A stretch of 64,000 nt of DNA from Archangium primigenium (lineage in GTDB: Bacteria > Myxococcota > Myxococcia > Myxococcales > Myxococcaceae), in contig NZ_JADWYI010000001.1 of assembly GCF_016904885.1 (NCBI RefSeq), positions 1,364,001-1,428,000 on the forward strand, in the 5' to 3' direction. Of the stretch, positions 56,959 through 64,000 are shown piece by piece. Numbering within the stretch: the stretch's first letter is position 1; each line of letters starts with the position of its first letter. Position numbers and translations under genes: made by a program. The notes under the pieces are model-generated. The model searched no databases. It saw only the letters and a list, made by a program, of their open reading frames with translations, and was not told the DNA's origin.

Positions 56959-58127
56959 AGGCGCTCTTCTCCACGGTCTTCAAGAAGGAACTGCGCGACC
57001 ATCTGCGCGACCGGCGCTCGGTGGCGAGCGCGGTGGGCTTCACGCTGATGGGGCCGCTCCTGTTCGGGATGATGTTCACGGTGATGGCCTCCTGGGTGCG
57101 CGAGGACAAGCCGCTGGAGCTGCCGGTGGTGGGCCGCACGCACGCGCCGAGCCTGGTGGCGTTCCTGGAGCGCGCGGGGGCGAAGCTGTCCGAGGCGCCC
57201 CAGGACTACGAGGCGCTCATCCAGGCGGGCAAGGTGGACACGGTGCTCGTCATCCCCGACACCTACGGCAAGGACTTCTCCGAGGGTCACTCGGCGGCGG
57301 TGCACCTGGTGATGGACAACTCGCGCAACCAGGCGCGCAAGACGGTGCAACGCGCGCGGCAGTTGCTCGCGGCGTACTCGGGGATGCTGGGCTCGCAGCG
57401 CCTGCTGGCGCGCGGCGTGGCGCCGGAGCTGGCCGCGCCCTTGAAGGTCGAGGAGGTGGACCTGTCCACGCCCGAGCGGCTGGCGGCGACCCTGCTCACC
57501 ATCATCCCCATCTTCCTGGTGTTCGCGACGTTCTCGGGCGGGATGAACGTGGCCATCGACGCCATGGCGGGCGAGCGCGAGCGCGGCTCGCTGGAGTCCC
57601 TGCTGCTCAACCCCGTGCGGCGCGAGGCGCTGGTGATGGGCAAGTGGATGACGGCGGTGGTGTTCGCGGTGGTGGCGGCCACGGTGTGTCTGCTCGGCTT
57701 CGTGGGGGTGATGACCCAGGTGCCCCTGCAGGACCTGGGCGTGAAGGTGCGGCTGGATGCCGTGGCGGTGCTGTGTCTGTGGGCGGGCGTGCTGCCGCTC
57801 GCGCTCATGGCCTCGGCGGTGCAGATGCTCCTGTCCACCTTCGCGCGCTCCTTCAAGGAAGCCCAGACCTACATCCAGGTGCTGATGCTCCTGCCGATGA
57901 TTCCCGGCATGGTGCTGGTGCTCTCGCCCGTGCAAAGCCAGACGTGGATGTTCGCGGTGCCGGTGCTGGGCCAGGAGATGATCATCCAGGAGGTAATTCG
58001 GGGTGAGCCCCTGGGGGTGTTGCCCTTCCTGCTGGGATTGGCGAGCTGTGCCGCGCTCGCGGGGGTATTCCTCGCGTGGACGGCGCGCCTGCTCGCCGAC
58101 GAGCGCATCATCTTCGGGCGGTCTTGA
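56955..58127 (+). CDS. NatB/ABC-2-type transporter permease
   Basis: A 390-residue permease of the NatB/ABC-2 type: an N-terminal membrane helix (about 22-42), a large extracytoplasmic domain (about 50-170), and five or six helices in the C-terminal half (LLTIIPIFLVFATFSGGMN, VVFAVVAATVCLLGFVGVMT, LPLALMASAVQMLLSTFA). GTG start overlaps the ATPase stop, giving strong coupling. It ends three bases before a 14-bp palindrome. Confidence 0.87.
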   Translation: MKALFSTVFKKELRDHLRDRRSVASAVGFTLMGPLLFGMMFTVMASWVREDKPLELPVVGRTHAPSLVAFLERAGAKLSEAPQDYEALIQAGKVDTVLVIPDTYGKDFSEGHSAAVHLVMDNSRNQARKTVQRARQLLAAYSGMLGSQRLLARGVAPELAAPLKVEEVDLSTPERLAATLLTIIPIFLVFATFSGGMNVAIDAMAGERERGSLESLLLNPVRREALVMGKWMTAVVFAVVAATVCLLGFVGVMTQVPLQDLGVKVRLDAVAVLCLWAGVLPLALMASAVQMLLSTFARSFKEAQTYIQVLMLLPMIPGMVLVLSPVQSQTWMFAVPVLGQEMIIQEVIRGEPLGVLPFLLGLASCAALAGVFLAWTARLLADERIIFGRS

Positions 58128-58129
58128 AT

Positions 58130-58143
58130 AAAAACCGGTTTTT
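58130..58143. repeat. Perfect AT-rich 14-bp palindrome
   Basis: AAAAACCGGTTTTT is a perfect inverted repeat starting two bases after the permease stop, 44 bases before the crystallin-lipoprotein ATG, in an unusually low-GC patch. It may be a regulator-binding site for the downstream gene or the end of the exporter transcript. Which of these cannot be told. Confidence 0.5.
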
Positions 58144-58186
58144 CGTGCATTCTCCCATGAATAGGATTTTCCCGTGGGAGCGAATC

Positions 58187-59695
58187 ATGAAGCACGATGA
58201 GCGGACGTGGTGGGGACGAGGGGTGGTCCTGGCGGGGCTCGCGGCCCTCTTCTCTGGAGCCGGGTGCGACCCCCGAGCGGAAGAGAGCGCCGGACCCGAG
58301 CAGCGGACGTTCGCGCTCACCGGGCTCGCGGGTGACACCCGGTGTGGCTGGGGCGACACGGATTGCAACCTGTGCGTCAACGGGGTCGTCTCGGCGTTCA
58401 ACAACCTGCGGGACCATGGCGAGCCCCTGGGTTTCCACGCGGGGGGCTACGACCTCAACCTGGCCTATCCGAGCAGCGATCACCTGGAGGGCATCCAGCG
58501 GTTGAAGAGTGGCCAGGGGCGCTACTTCGTCGTGTCCAAGCGGGATGGCCGGAGTGCCTCGTCCGCCTATGTGGCTCACTCCGTGTTCATGGAGTCGCGT
58601 GATACGGCGGGCCAACGCCTGCGTTCCAACCGACTGTCCTATGGGACCTCCCAACCCGAGGACACCTCACCCTTCTCGGTGGATCGGGTGGTGGCTGGAT
58701 TGGGGGCGGGAGATGGGTACAAGTATGGCGGTGGGCTCCAGGCTTCCGGCAACATCGTCGCCCTTCCCCTGGAGGAGGGTCCGGGCGGTGGCAAGGTGGT
58801 GCTCTACGACTACGGCGATCCCTCCAACCCGGTCTGGCTTGGCACGGTTCCCGGAGCCAGCAACGCCGCGGGGACCGCATCCTTGACGAAGCTCGACGAC
58901 GGACACTTCATGCTCGTCATTGGACAGGGGGATGCGAAGACGCTCGAATTCTATCGCTCGTCCACCCCGGTGCTCTCCCCCTCCACCACCTGGGAGCCCT
59001 ACGACACCTGGACCCAAGCGGAGATCGCGTCGGGGGAGTGGGGCGCCTTTCAGAGCCTGAACTTCGTCACGGATTGCGGCGAGGGGCGGCTGTATTTGAT
59101 CGGCACGCGGCTCGGAGGGCTGCGCTGGGGCGCGGTGAGCGATGACTATGCCCACCTCTACGAGATCACGCTCACTCCCAACGTGACCATCCGGAGTGTC
59201 GCCTCCAAGCACTTCTATTGCAGCAATGATGGCTCGCGGCAGTGCAACTTCGACGCCGCGGGGGGCGCCTTCGTGGACCGGGATCGCAATCTGCTGCTTT
59301 ATGTCACCGAGCACGCGGATGATGGTCCTGGGGGCTCGGTGAAGATGATGGAGTACCGGAGCATCTTCCCCAACGCCGCCTGTGGTTACGACATCAACCA
59401 GGCTTTCGTCGACTTCTACGACGACTCCAACTTCAGTGACCGGGGCTTCATCTTCGACTACGCGGATCGCTTCCAGAAAAACTGGGCCCGATTCAGCAAC
59501 GTCGACAACTTCAACGACAAGGCCTCGGCGGTCCGCTACTGCATTCCTCCCGGCTATCGCGTCCGGCTCTACAAGGACTCGAACTACAGCGGGAAGACCA
59601 AGGACCTGGTGGGGACGGGCGCGCCCACGTCGGTCAACCTCAACAACTGGGGCTTCGGGGACGAGACGTCAGCGGCCCAATGGCTGTCGTTCTGA
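58187..59695 (+). CDS. Lipoprotein with C-terminal beta/gamma-crystallin domain
   Basis: A 502-residue lipoprotein (lipobox SGAGC, Cys27). Residues about 50-395 look like a beta-rich, possibly propeller-like domain (GLQASGNIVALPLEEGPGGG, TRLGGLRWGAVSDDY) of no assigned family. Residues about 408-502 are a two-motif beta/gamma-crystallin fold: VDFYDDSNFSDRGFIFD and VRLYKDSNYSGKTKDLVG, each followed by a Ca-binding-like strand (NFNDKASAVRY, GFGDETSAAQW). M. xanthus Protein S, a spore-coat protein, has the same fold. GGGAG precedes the ATG. The region looks less GC-rich than its neighbours. Confidence 0.82.
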   Translation: MKHDERTWWGRGVVLAGLAALFSGAGCDPRAEESAGPEQRTFALTGLAGDTRCGWGDTDCNLCVNGVVSAFNNLRDHGEPLGFHAGGYDLNLAYPSSDHLEGIQRLKSGQGRYFVVSKRDGRSASSAYVAHSVFMESRDTAGQRLRSNRLSYGTSQPEDTSPFSVDRVVAGLGAGDGYKYGGGLQASGNIVALPLEEGPGGGKVVLYDYGDPSNPVWLGTVPGASNAAGTASLTKLDDGHFMLVIGQGDAKTLEFYRSSTPVLSPSTTWEPYDTWTQAEIASGEWGAFQSLNFVTDCGEGRLYLIGTRLGGLRWGAVSDDYAHLYEITLTPNVTIRSVASKHFYCSNDGSRQCNFDAAGGAFVDRDRNLLLYVTEHADDGPGGSVKMMEYRSIFPNAACGYDINQAFVDFYDDSNFSDRGFIFDYADRFQKNWARFSNVDNFNDKASAVRYCIPPGYRVRLYKDSNYSGKTKDLVGTGAPTSVNLNNWGFGDETSAAQWLSF

Positions 59696-59744
59696 AGGAA
59701 GCCCGCCGGCGGGTGAACACGGCGTGAGCCATCCGTGACTCAAC

Positions 59745-60125
59745 TCAAGGTGTCGCGTAGCCGAGCGAGTGGGCCTTCAACTCGGCGGGGCCAGGCTCCT
59801 GGGTGAATGAAACCCAGCCGTTCCTGCGCGAGTGCCGGGGCACGTAGTCCAGCTGGAGCTCCGCGCGCTCCCGCACCTGGCCTCCCTGGGTCCAGACCAC
59901 CGCCACGCGCACCTGCTCGGCCGTCTCGTCTCCCTGGTTCATCACCCGGACGGGAACGCGCCAGCCGTGCGCTCCTTTCAGCGGCGTTCCCAGGTGGATG
60001 CTCAGGTCCGGCGGCGCGTCCTTCCCGCTCCACGCGTCCACGGCCAGCAAGCCCAGCACCGCCACCACGAGCAGGGTGCTCCCCGTGAAGACACTCCTCT
60101 CCAGCCAGTTCCGGTTCGCTCTCAT
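59745..60125 (-). CDS. TIGR02588-family small membrane-anchored protein
   Basis: A 126-residue protein with one N-terminal membrane helix (about 12-30) and an Ig-like extracytoplasmic domain (HGWRVPVRVMNQGDETAEQV, VWTQGGQVRERAELQLDYV). It matches the small partner of the TIGR02587 family, which usually precedes it. Its ATG overlaps that gene's stop (ATGA, 60122-60125). Function unknown. Confidence 0.8.
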   Translation of the reverse strand: MRANRNWLERSVFTGSTLLVVAVLGLLAVDAWSGKDAPPDLSIHLGTPLKGAHGWRVPVRVMNQGDETAEQVRVAVVWTQGGQVRERAELQLDYVPRHSRRNGWVSFTQEPGPAELKAHSLGYATP

Positions 60126-60979
60126 GATTGGATGAGCAGCCTTCCCGCCGAAGCGCCCAGGGTCCCCGCCAGGCCCAGCACCACCACCTGCGCCACGCAG
60201 ACGAACAGGCCCGTGTCCTTGAAGCGCCCGAAGAACCACAACACCAGCGCGCTCGACACCAGCGCCAGCGCATAGGTGACGAGGGTGCCCCACACCATGT
60301 CCCAGGCCACGTGCCGACGGGTGAGGCGATGGGCCCGCTTGAAGTCGACGTGATAGAGGATGAGGCCCCCCAACAGCAGTGACAGGACCGCCGTGCCGAG
60401 CAGCTTCCAGGGCGAGTCCTCCACGGCGATCTTCAGGATCTCCTCGGTGGGCGCCACGTTGCTCGCGAAGAGCACCGCGCCACAGAAGCCGATGACGAGC
60501 TGCCCGGGGACATGGTCCGCCGCGTCGCGCTTCTTCTCCTTCGCGTCCTCGCCCCCGCCGCCGCCGAGCTGCGCGGTGCCCACGGAGACGCCAATGGCCA
60601 CGGTGCCCGCCTCCACCGTCACCTTGCCCACCACTTCCTGCCACGAGCTGTCCACGGTCAGCTGGCCAATGAGGAAGAGCACGGCCGCGGACACGAGCAG
60701 TCCCAGGCCCAGCTCCTCCACCGAGTCGGTGAGCACCTCGCTCCAGGTCACGTCCTGGCGAAAGCCCCCATAGCGGTTGTAGCCGAGCAGCAGCACGAAC
60801 GTGGCCGCCAGGTACAGCAGCAGGTGCCCGGGGCGGGCGATGAAGCCCGCCCACCAGACTTCCATGGTGTAGAGCAGGGGAAGACTGAAGAGCAGCCCTC
60901 CGGCGAGCCCCCGGCCATACTCGCGCAGGGACTTCATGACCGCCTGGTGGCGGTCCTCCGGCGGGCGCGGTTCACCCAT
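60122..60979 (-). CDS. TIGR02587/DUF2391-family integral membrane protein
   Basis: A 285-residue membrane protein with seven or eight helices (GLAGGLLFSLPLLYTMEVWW, HLLLYLAATFVLLLGYN, GLGLLVSAAVLFLIGQL, GTAVLSLLLGGLILYHVDF). The conserved YTMEVWW and SNVAPTEEI segments fit the TIGR02587 (DUF2391) family. It occurs with TIGR02588, as here. ATG 60979 is preferred to GTG 60988 because the latter is too close to GGGAGGA. No function is established. Confidence 0.83.
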   Translation of the reverse strand: MGEPRPPEDRHQAVMKSLREYGRGLAGGLLFSLPLLYTMEVWWAGFIARPGHLLLYLAATFVLLLGYNRYGGFRQDVTWSEVLTDSVEELGLGLLVSAAVLFLIGQLTVDSSWQEVVGKVTVEAGTVAIGVSVGTAQLGGGGGEDAKEKKRDAADHVPGQLVIGFCGAVLFASNVAPTEEILKIAVEDSPWKLLGTAVLSLLLGGLILYHVDFKRAHRLTRRHVAWDMVWGTLVTYALALVSSALVLWFFGRFKDTGLFVCVAQVVVLGLAGTLGASAGRLLIQS

Positions 60980-61016
60980 GGGTTCCACCGTCCTCCCGCC
61001 CGAGGGCGCCGTCGGT

Positions 61017-61496
61017 TCAGCCCAGCTTCGTCGCCAGGCGCATGCCGACCGAGGTCACCAGCGCGTCCTCGAGGAAGCCCGCGATGACGTTGGGCACGTG
61101 CATCCGCTCGGTGGCGAGCCGACGCGCCGAATAGAGAACGAACGAGGACACCAGCGACGCCGCCGCGCCCACCACGGCCAGGCCCACCACCGGGACCTTC
61201 TTGTGCCGCGCCAGGGCCATGCCCACCAGCGCACCGGAGATGCCGCGCACCAGCAGGCCCGGCGTGCCGAGTCGGGGCGGCATGCCCGGCAGCTTGTCGA
61301 GGATGAACTCGCCGAACGCGAGCAGCGGCAGGGCGCGCGCCACCGTGGACGAGGCCAGGATCTCCTCCACCGGGCTCGCCTTGGGCGGGACGCCGTCCTC
61401 GGCCATCTGCTGGCTCATGAACGCCGGAGCGCTCAGCACCCGCATCCCCGCCATCGCTCCCATTCCCGCGGCCGTCACCACGTCGCTGCGCTTCAT
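61017..61496 (-). CDS. DUF4126-family membrane protein
   Basis: A 159-residue Ala/Gly-rich membrane protein. Signature parts are GMGAMAGMRVLSAPAFMSQQ, LLAFGEFILDKLPGMPPRLG and GALVGMALARHKKVPVVGLA. The family is uncharacterised. It lies upstream of the TIGR02587 gene on the same strand, 37 bases away, and may belong to that transcript. Confidence 0.78.
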   Translation of the reverse strand: MKRSDVVTAAGMGAMAGMRVLSAPAFMSQQMAEDGVPPKASPVEEILASSTVARALPLLAFGEFILDKLPGMPPRLGTPGLLVRGISGALVGMALARHKKVPVVGLAVVGAAASLVSSFVLYSARRLATERMHVPNVIAGFLEDALVTSVGMRLATKLG

Positions 61497-61598
61497 GTGT
61501 CCACCCCTCGGCTGCCTGCGCTGGTCTTCCCAACAGGATGCGGATGGACCTCGCGAGCGACCATTCCCCACACCAGGGCTCGCCTGCCTGGCTGCTCC

Positions 61599-62651
61599 TT
61601 ATTCCTCCCGCGCCATGGGGGGCACGTCCCGGCCCTCGCCGAACGCCAGCACCCACCACTCGGGGGCCTGGGCGCCCCGCTCGACGAGCGCGCCGGCCAG
61701 GTCCCACAAGGGCTCCGTCTCACCATCGTCCGCGAGCCGGAACGTCCCGTAGTGCATGGGCACGCTGTAGCGGGCGCCCAGGTCCACGCTGGCCTGCACC
61801 GCCTCGCGGGGGGACACGTGCACCGGGGACATGATGCCCTCGGGCTTGTAGGCGCCGATGGGCAGCACCGCGAGCCGCATGGGGCCCAGCTTCTCCCGGG
61901 CCTCGGTGAACTGGCCGCCCGCGGCCGTGTCTCCCGCGAAGTAGGTGCGCCCGTGTGGCCCCCGGAAGACGTAGCCCGTCCACAGCGTGCCGTTGGCGTC
62001 CCCGAGCCCCCGGTTGGAGAAGTGCTGGGTGCGCGCGCTCACCAGCGTCACCTCCGGCGCGAGGGGGAACTCCTGCCACCAGTCCACGTCGGTGACGTGG
62101 CGCAGGCCCTCGCCCAGGAGGAACGCGCGGTTGCCCAGGCCCGCGAAGACGCGCACCTCGGGGAAGCGCTCCTGGAGCCGCAGCAGCGTGGGCACGTCCA
62201 TGTGGTCGTAGTGGTTGTGGCTGATGACCACCACGTCGATGGGGGGCAGATCCTCGAAGCGGATGCCCGGGGGGCGCATGCGCTTGGGGCCCGCGAAGGA
62301 CACCGGGCTGCAGCGCTCGCTGTAGATGGGGTCCGTGAGGACGTTGAGCCCGTCGAACTGCAGGAGCACCGTGGCGTGGTTGATGAACGTCACGCGCAGG
62401 TCGCCCCGGCCCACGCGCTGGGGGGGCGGCGGGCCGTGGAGCGCGTCCAGCCGCTCCTTCCACGCGCCGGGCTTGCGTGTGGCCACCCACTCCAGGGCGC
62501 TCATCGTCCGGGGGCGGGGCTCGCGGTTGACGAAGCGCTCGCCGTCGAAGTGGTCGCTTGGGGTGCCCTTCCAGGTGGGGGCGGAGAAGAGACAGCCGCT
62601 CGTGCTCAGGGCGAGCACGAGCCAGGGCAAGGCGGCGCGCGGCGAGGTCAT
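61599..62651 (-). CDS. NAPE-PLD/UlaG-like metallo-beta-lactamase-fold lipoprotein
   Basis: A 350-residue lipoprotein (lipobox TSGC, Cys20). The zinc motif HNHYDH (145-150) is intact, with further ligands in ARTQHFSNRG, YFAGDTAAG and VPMHYGTF. The layout FINHATVLLQFDGLNVLTDP matches N-acyl-phosphatidylethanolamine phospholipase D-like and UlaG-like MBL proteins. It likely cleaves a phosphodiester or lactone in the envelope; lipidation places it at a membrane surface. Confidence 0.87.
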   Translation of the reverse strand: MTSPRAALPWLVLALSTSGCLFSAPTWKGTPSDHFDGERFVNREPRPRTMSALEWVATRKPGAWKERLDALHGPPPPQRVGRGDLRVTFINHATVLLQFDGLNVLTDPIYSERCSPVSFAGPKRMRPPGIRFEDLPPIDVVVISHNHYDHMDVPTLLRLQERFPEVRVFAGLGNRAFLLGEGLRHVTDVDWWQEFPLAPEVTLVSARTQHFSNRGLGDANGTLWTGYVFRGPHGRTYFAGDTAAGGQFTEAREKLGPMRLAVLPIGAYKPEGIMSPVHVSPREAVQASVDLGARYSVPMHYGTFRLADDGETEPLWDLAGALVERGAQAPEWWVLAFGEGRDVPPMAREE

Positions 62652-62663
62652 GCCGCCATCATG

Positions 62664-63503
62664 TCACTTCAGCCGGGCGCCCATCATGTTCACCAGCGCG
62701 TCGCCGGTCAGGTCCGTGTACTTGCGGCCCGCCACCTGTCGCACCAGGTCGGACGTGGCGTAGCGGAAGTGGGGCTCGGGGACGGTGGCCGCCTCCACGA
62801 TGATGCGCGCGATGTCCTCGCCTGTCTGCGCATGCTGGTAGACCGCCGCGGAGCCGGCCATGTAGCGCTCCAGCAGGGGCTGGTAGTGCGCGTCCCCGGG
62901 CGAGGGCTGGCCGCTGATCTTCGCCTTCACGTGGGTGACGAACTCGGTGTTCACCGGGCCCGGCTCGATGTTGGACAGGTGGATGCCGAGCGTGCGCGCC
63001 ACGGGGGCGAGGCTCTCCAGGAAACCCTCACAGGCGAACTTGGCCGCGCAGTAGGCGTCGTTGAAGGGCTGGCCCACGAGGCCGCCCACGCTCGTCACGG
63101 TGATGATGCGGCCGGACTTCGCCTCGCGCATGACGGGGAAGACGGCCTGCGTCATGCGCCACACGCCAAAGAAGTTCACCTCCATCACCGAGCGCAGCGC
63201 CTCCAGCGACGTCTGCTCCAGCGTGCCGAGGAAGCCCGCGCCCGCGTTGTTGACGAGCACGTCGATGCGCCCGTGGCGCTCGAGCACCCCGCGCACGCAG
63301 GCGCTCACGGACGCGTCGCTCGCCACGTCCAGGGGCTGGATGTCCAGGGAGACCCCGGCGGCCCGGGCGCGCTCCTGGAGGGCCCTGGCCCGGGCGGGGT
63401 CGCGCAGGGTGGCGACGGTGTGGAAGCCGGCCTGGGCCAGGTGGACGGCCGTGTCGAGGCCAATGCCGGAAGAGGTTCCCGTGATGAGTGCGACGCGCGC
63501 CAT
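62664..63503 (-). CDS. Short-chain dehydrogenase/reductase
   Basis: A 279-residue classical SDR: cofactor motif TGTSSGIG (8-15), NNAG (85-88), catalytic Ser138 and YCAAK (Tyr151, Lys155). DVAS after strand 3 and LRDPAR after strand 2 (Arg) suggest NADP(H). Substrate unknown; fold suits steroid, alcohol or polyketide carbonyls. Confidence 0.93.
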   Translation of the reverse strand: MARVALITGTSSGIGLDTAVHLAQAGFHTVATLRDPARARALQERARAAGVSLDIQPLDVASDASVSACVRGVLERHGRIDVLVNNAGAGFLGTLEQTSLEALRSVMEVNFFGVWRMTQAVFPVMREAKSGRIITVTSVGGLVGQPFNDAYCAAKFACEGFLESLAPVARTLGIHLSNIEPGPVNTEFVTHVKAKISGQPSPGDAHYQPLLERYMAGSAAVYQHAQTGEDIARIIVEAATVPEPHFRYATSDLVRQVAGRKYTDLTGDALVNMMGARLK

Positions 63504-63687
63504 GTGCGACCTCCGTGCGCCCGGGGAGTGGGCGGTGGGGGCGGGTTCTATCCCGTTCGGCCCTCCAGGCTTCCCGGATTCCAACCAGTGGCGCACACTT
63601 CGACTGGATTTTCCGTGCGCGAGTGCCCACTCGTTCCCCTGGCCAACGTGACAGGTGGAAGCGAATGGCCTCACCCTGGGAGGCACC

Positions 63688-64000
63688 ATGACACCGGAGC
63701 GAGAAGTCACCTTGTTGCCCGTGCCGGCCTCCGTGGCCACGGCGACGGGAGAACCGCGGTTTGGCACCTACCAGGGCGAATTGCCCGAGGTGGACCTGCA
63801 ACGCCTGGCGGGCCGGTGGGCGCCGGCGGCGGCGCGGGACCGGCTGCTCAAGCGCAAGCGCTGGCATTACACCCTGGCGGCTACCCAGGAGGTGGTGGCG
63901 CTGTTCGCGGTGGTGGATGTGGGCTACTCGTCCAATGCCTTCGCGGTAGCGCTGGACTTGAAGACCCGCAAGGCGCTCTGCGACGTGAGCTTCCTGGGCG
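63688..64000 (+). CDS. DUF2804 protein (N-terminal part; cut by window end)
   Basis: An open reading frame beginning at ATG 63688, with GGGAGG 5 bases upstream, runs off the window after about 104 codons. The visible sequence (FGTYQGELPEVDLQRLAGRW, RLLKRKRWHYTLAATQEVVA, FAVVDVGYSSNAFAVALDL) fits the start of DUF2804 proteins, which have a beta-rich fold and no known role. The full length cannot be judged. Confidence 0.72.
   Translation, partial: MTPEREVTLLPVPASVATATGEPRFGTYQGELPEVDLQRLAGRWAPAAARDRLLKRKRWHYTLAATQEVVALFAVVDVGYSSNAFAVALDLKTRKALCDVSFLG

Noticed and set aside
59702-59713. CCCGCCGGCGGG palindrome as a terminator
   Set aside because: The loop would be two bases and no T-run follows; it is more likely composition.

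Overview
This window is about 64 kb of very GC-rich DNA (codon third positions nearly all G or C) from a gliding, delta-proteobacterial myxobacterium, most likely of the Cystobacterineae (Archangium/Cystobacter/Myxococcus side). The evidence is a traAB outer-membrane-exchange operon whose TraA ends in a MYXO-CTERM-like Cys/transmembrane/Arg tail, an operon that reads as the gliding motor genes aglR-aglQ-aglS, two Ser/Thr protein kinases, many histidine kinases, an FHA-domain protein and numerous lipoproteins. The genus is inferred; no rRNA or other marker gene is present.

Layout. 0.1-11 kb: a DctA-type symporter, a KefB-type K+/H+ antiporter, an Oar-like TonB-dependent receptor with a partner lipoprotein, a divergent pair of paralogous proteins of unknown function, a degenerate metallo-beta-lactamase-fold protein, a bacterial LMF1 homologue and a PlsC acyltransferase. 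12-17.4 kb: an Ig-like lipoprotein, then traA-traB enclosed by two paralogous XRE regulators on the same strand. 17.6-23.8 kb: a leftward four-gene signalling run (histidine kinase, sigma-54 activator, Ser/Thr kinase, dynamin-like GTPase). 23.9-30.2 kb: thioredoxin/TPR lipoprotein, DUF1444-like lipoprotein, calcineurin-like phosphatase, small membrane and secreted proteins, dienelactone hydrolase. 30.3-36.9 kb: a histidine-kinase-like protein without an ATPase domain overlapping a complete kinase, a PEGA-domain Ser/Thr kinase and a free-standing GspE N-terminal-type protein. 37-39.1 kb: aglRQS behind a good vegetative promoter. 39.2-49.99 kb: phosphoglycolate phosphatase-like protein, MASE1 hybrid kinase, YqaA-type membrane protein, Lon-N protein, NadE, an outer-membrane barrel, FKBP isomerase, thioredoxin and a membrane-anchored patatin. 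50-58.1 kb: FHA-SUMF1 protein, degenerate GGDEF protein, EcsC-like protein, lipoproteins, PanD, and a lipoprotein hydrolase fused by overlapping codons to a NatAB-type ABC exporter. 58.2-64 kb: a beta/gamma-crystallin lipoprotein, a TIGR02587/TIGR02588 pair, a DUF4126 protein, a NAPE-PLD-like lipoprotein, an SDR dehydrogenase and the start of a DUF2804 protein.

How the genes fit together. Two systems of the myxobacterial cell surface sit 20 kb apart: TraAB, which fuses outer membranes of kin cells and swaps lipoproteins and lipids, and AglRQS, the proton-driven motor that moves cells into contact. The rest is dominated by envelope proteins and signalling proteins. No transposase, integrase, prophage gene, CRISPR array, rRNA or tRNA was seen. 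No stretch without a gene exceeds 300 bases; the longest, 36924-37220 (297 bases), holds the aglRQS promoter and leader. Tail-to-tail gene pairs are extremely compact, often sharing or nearly sharing stop codons.
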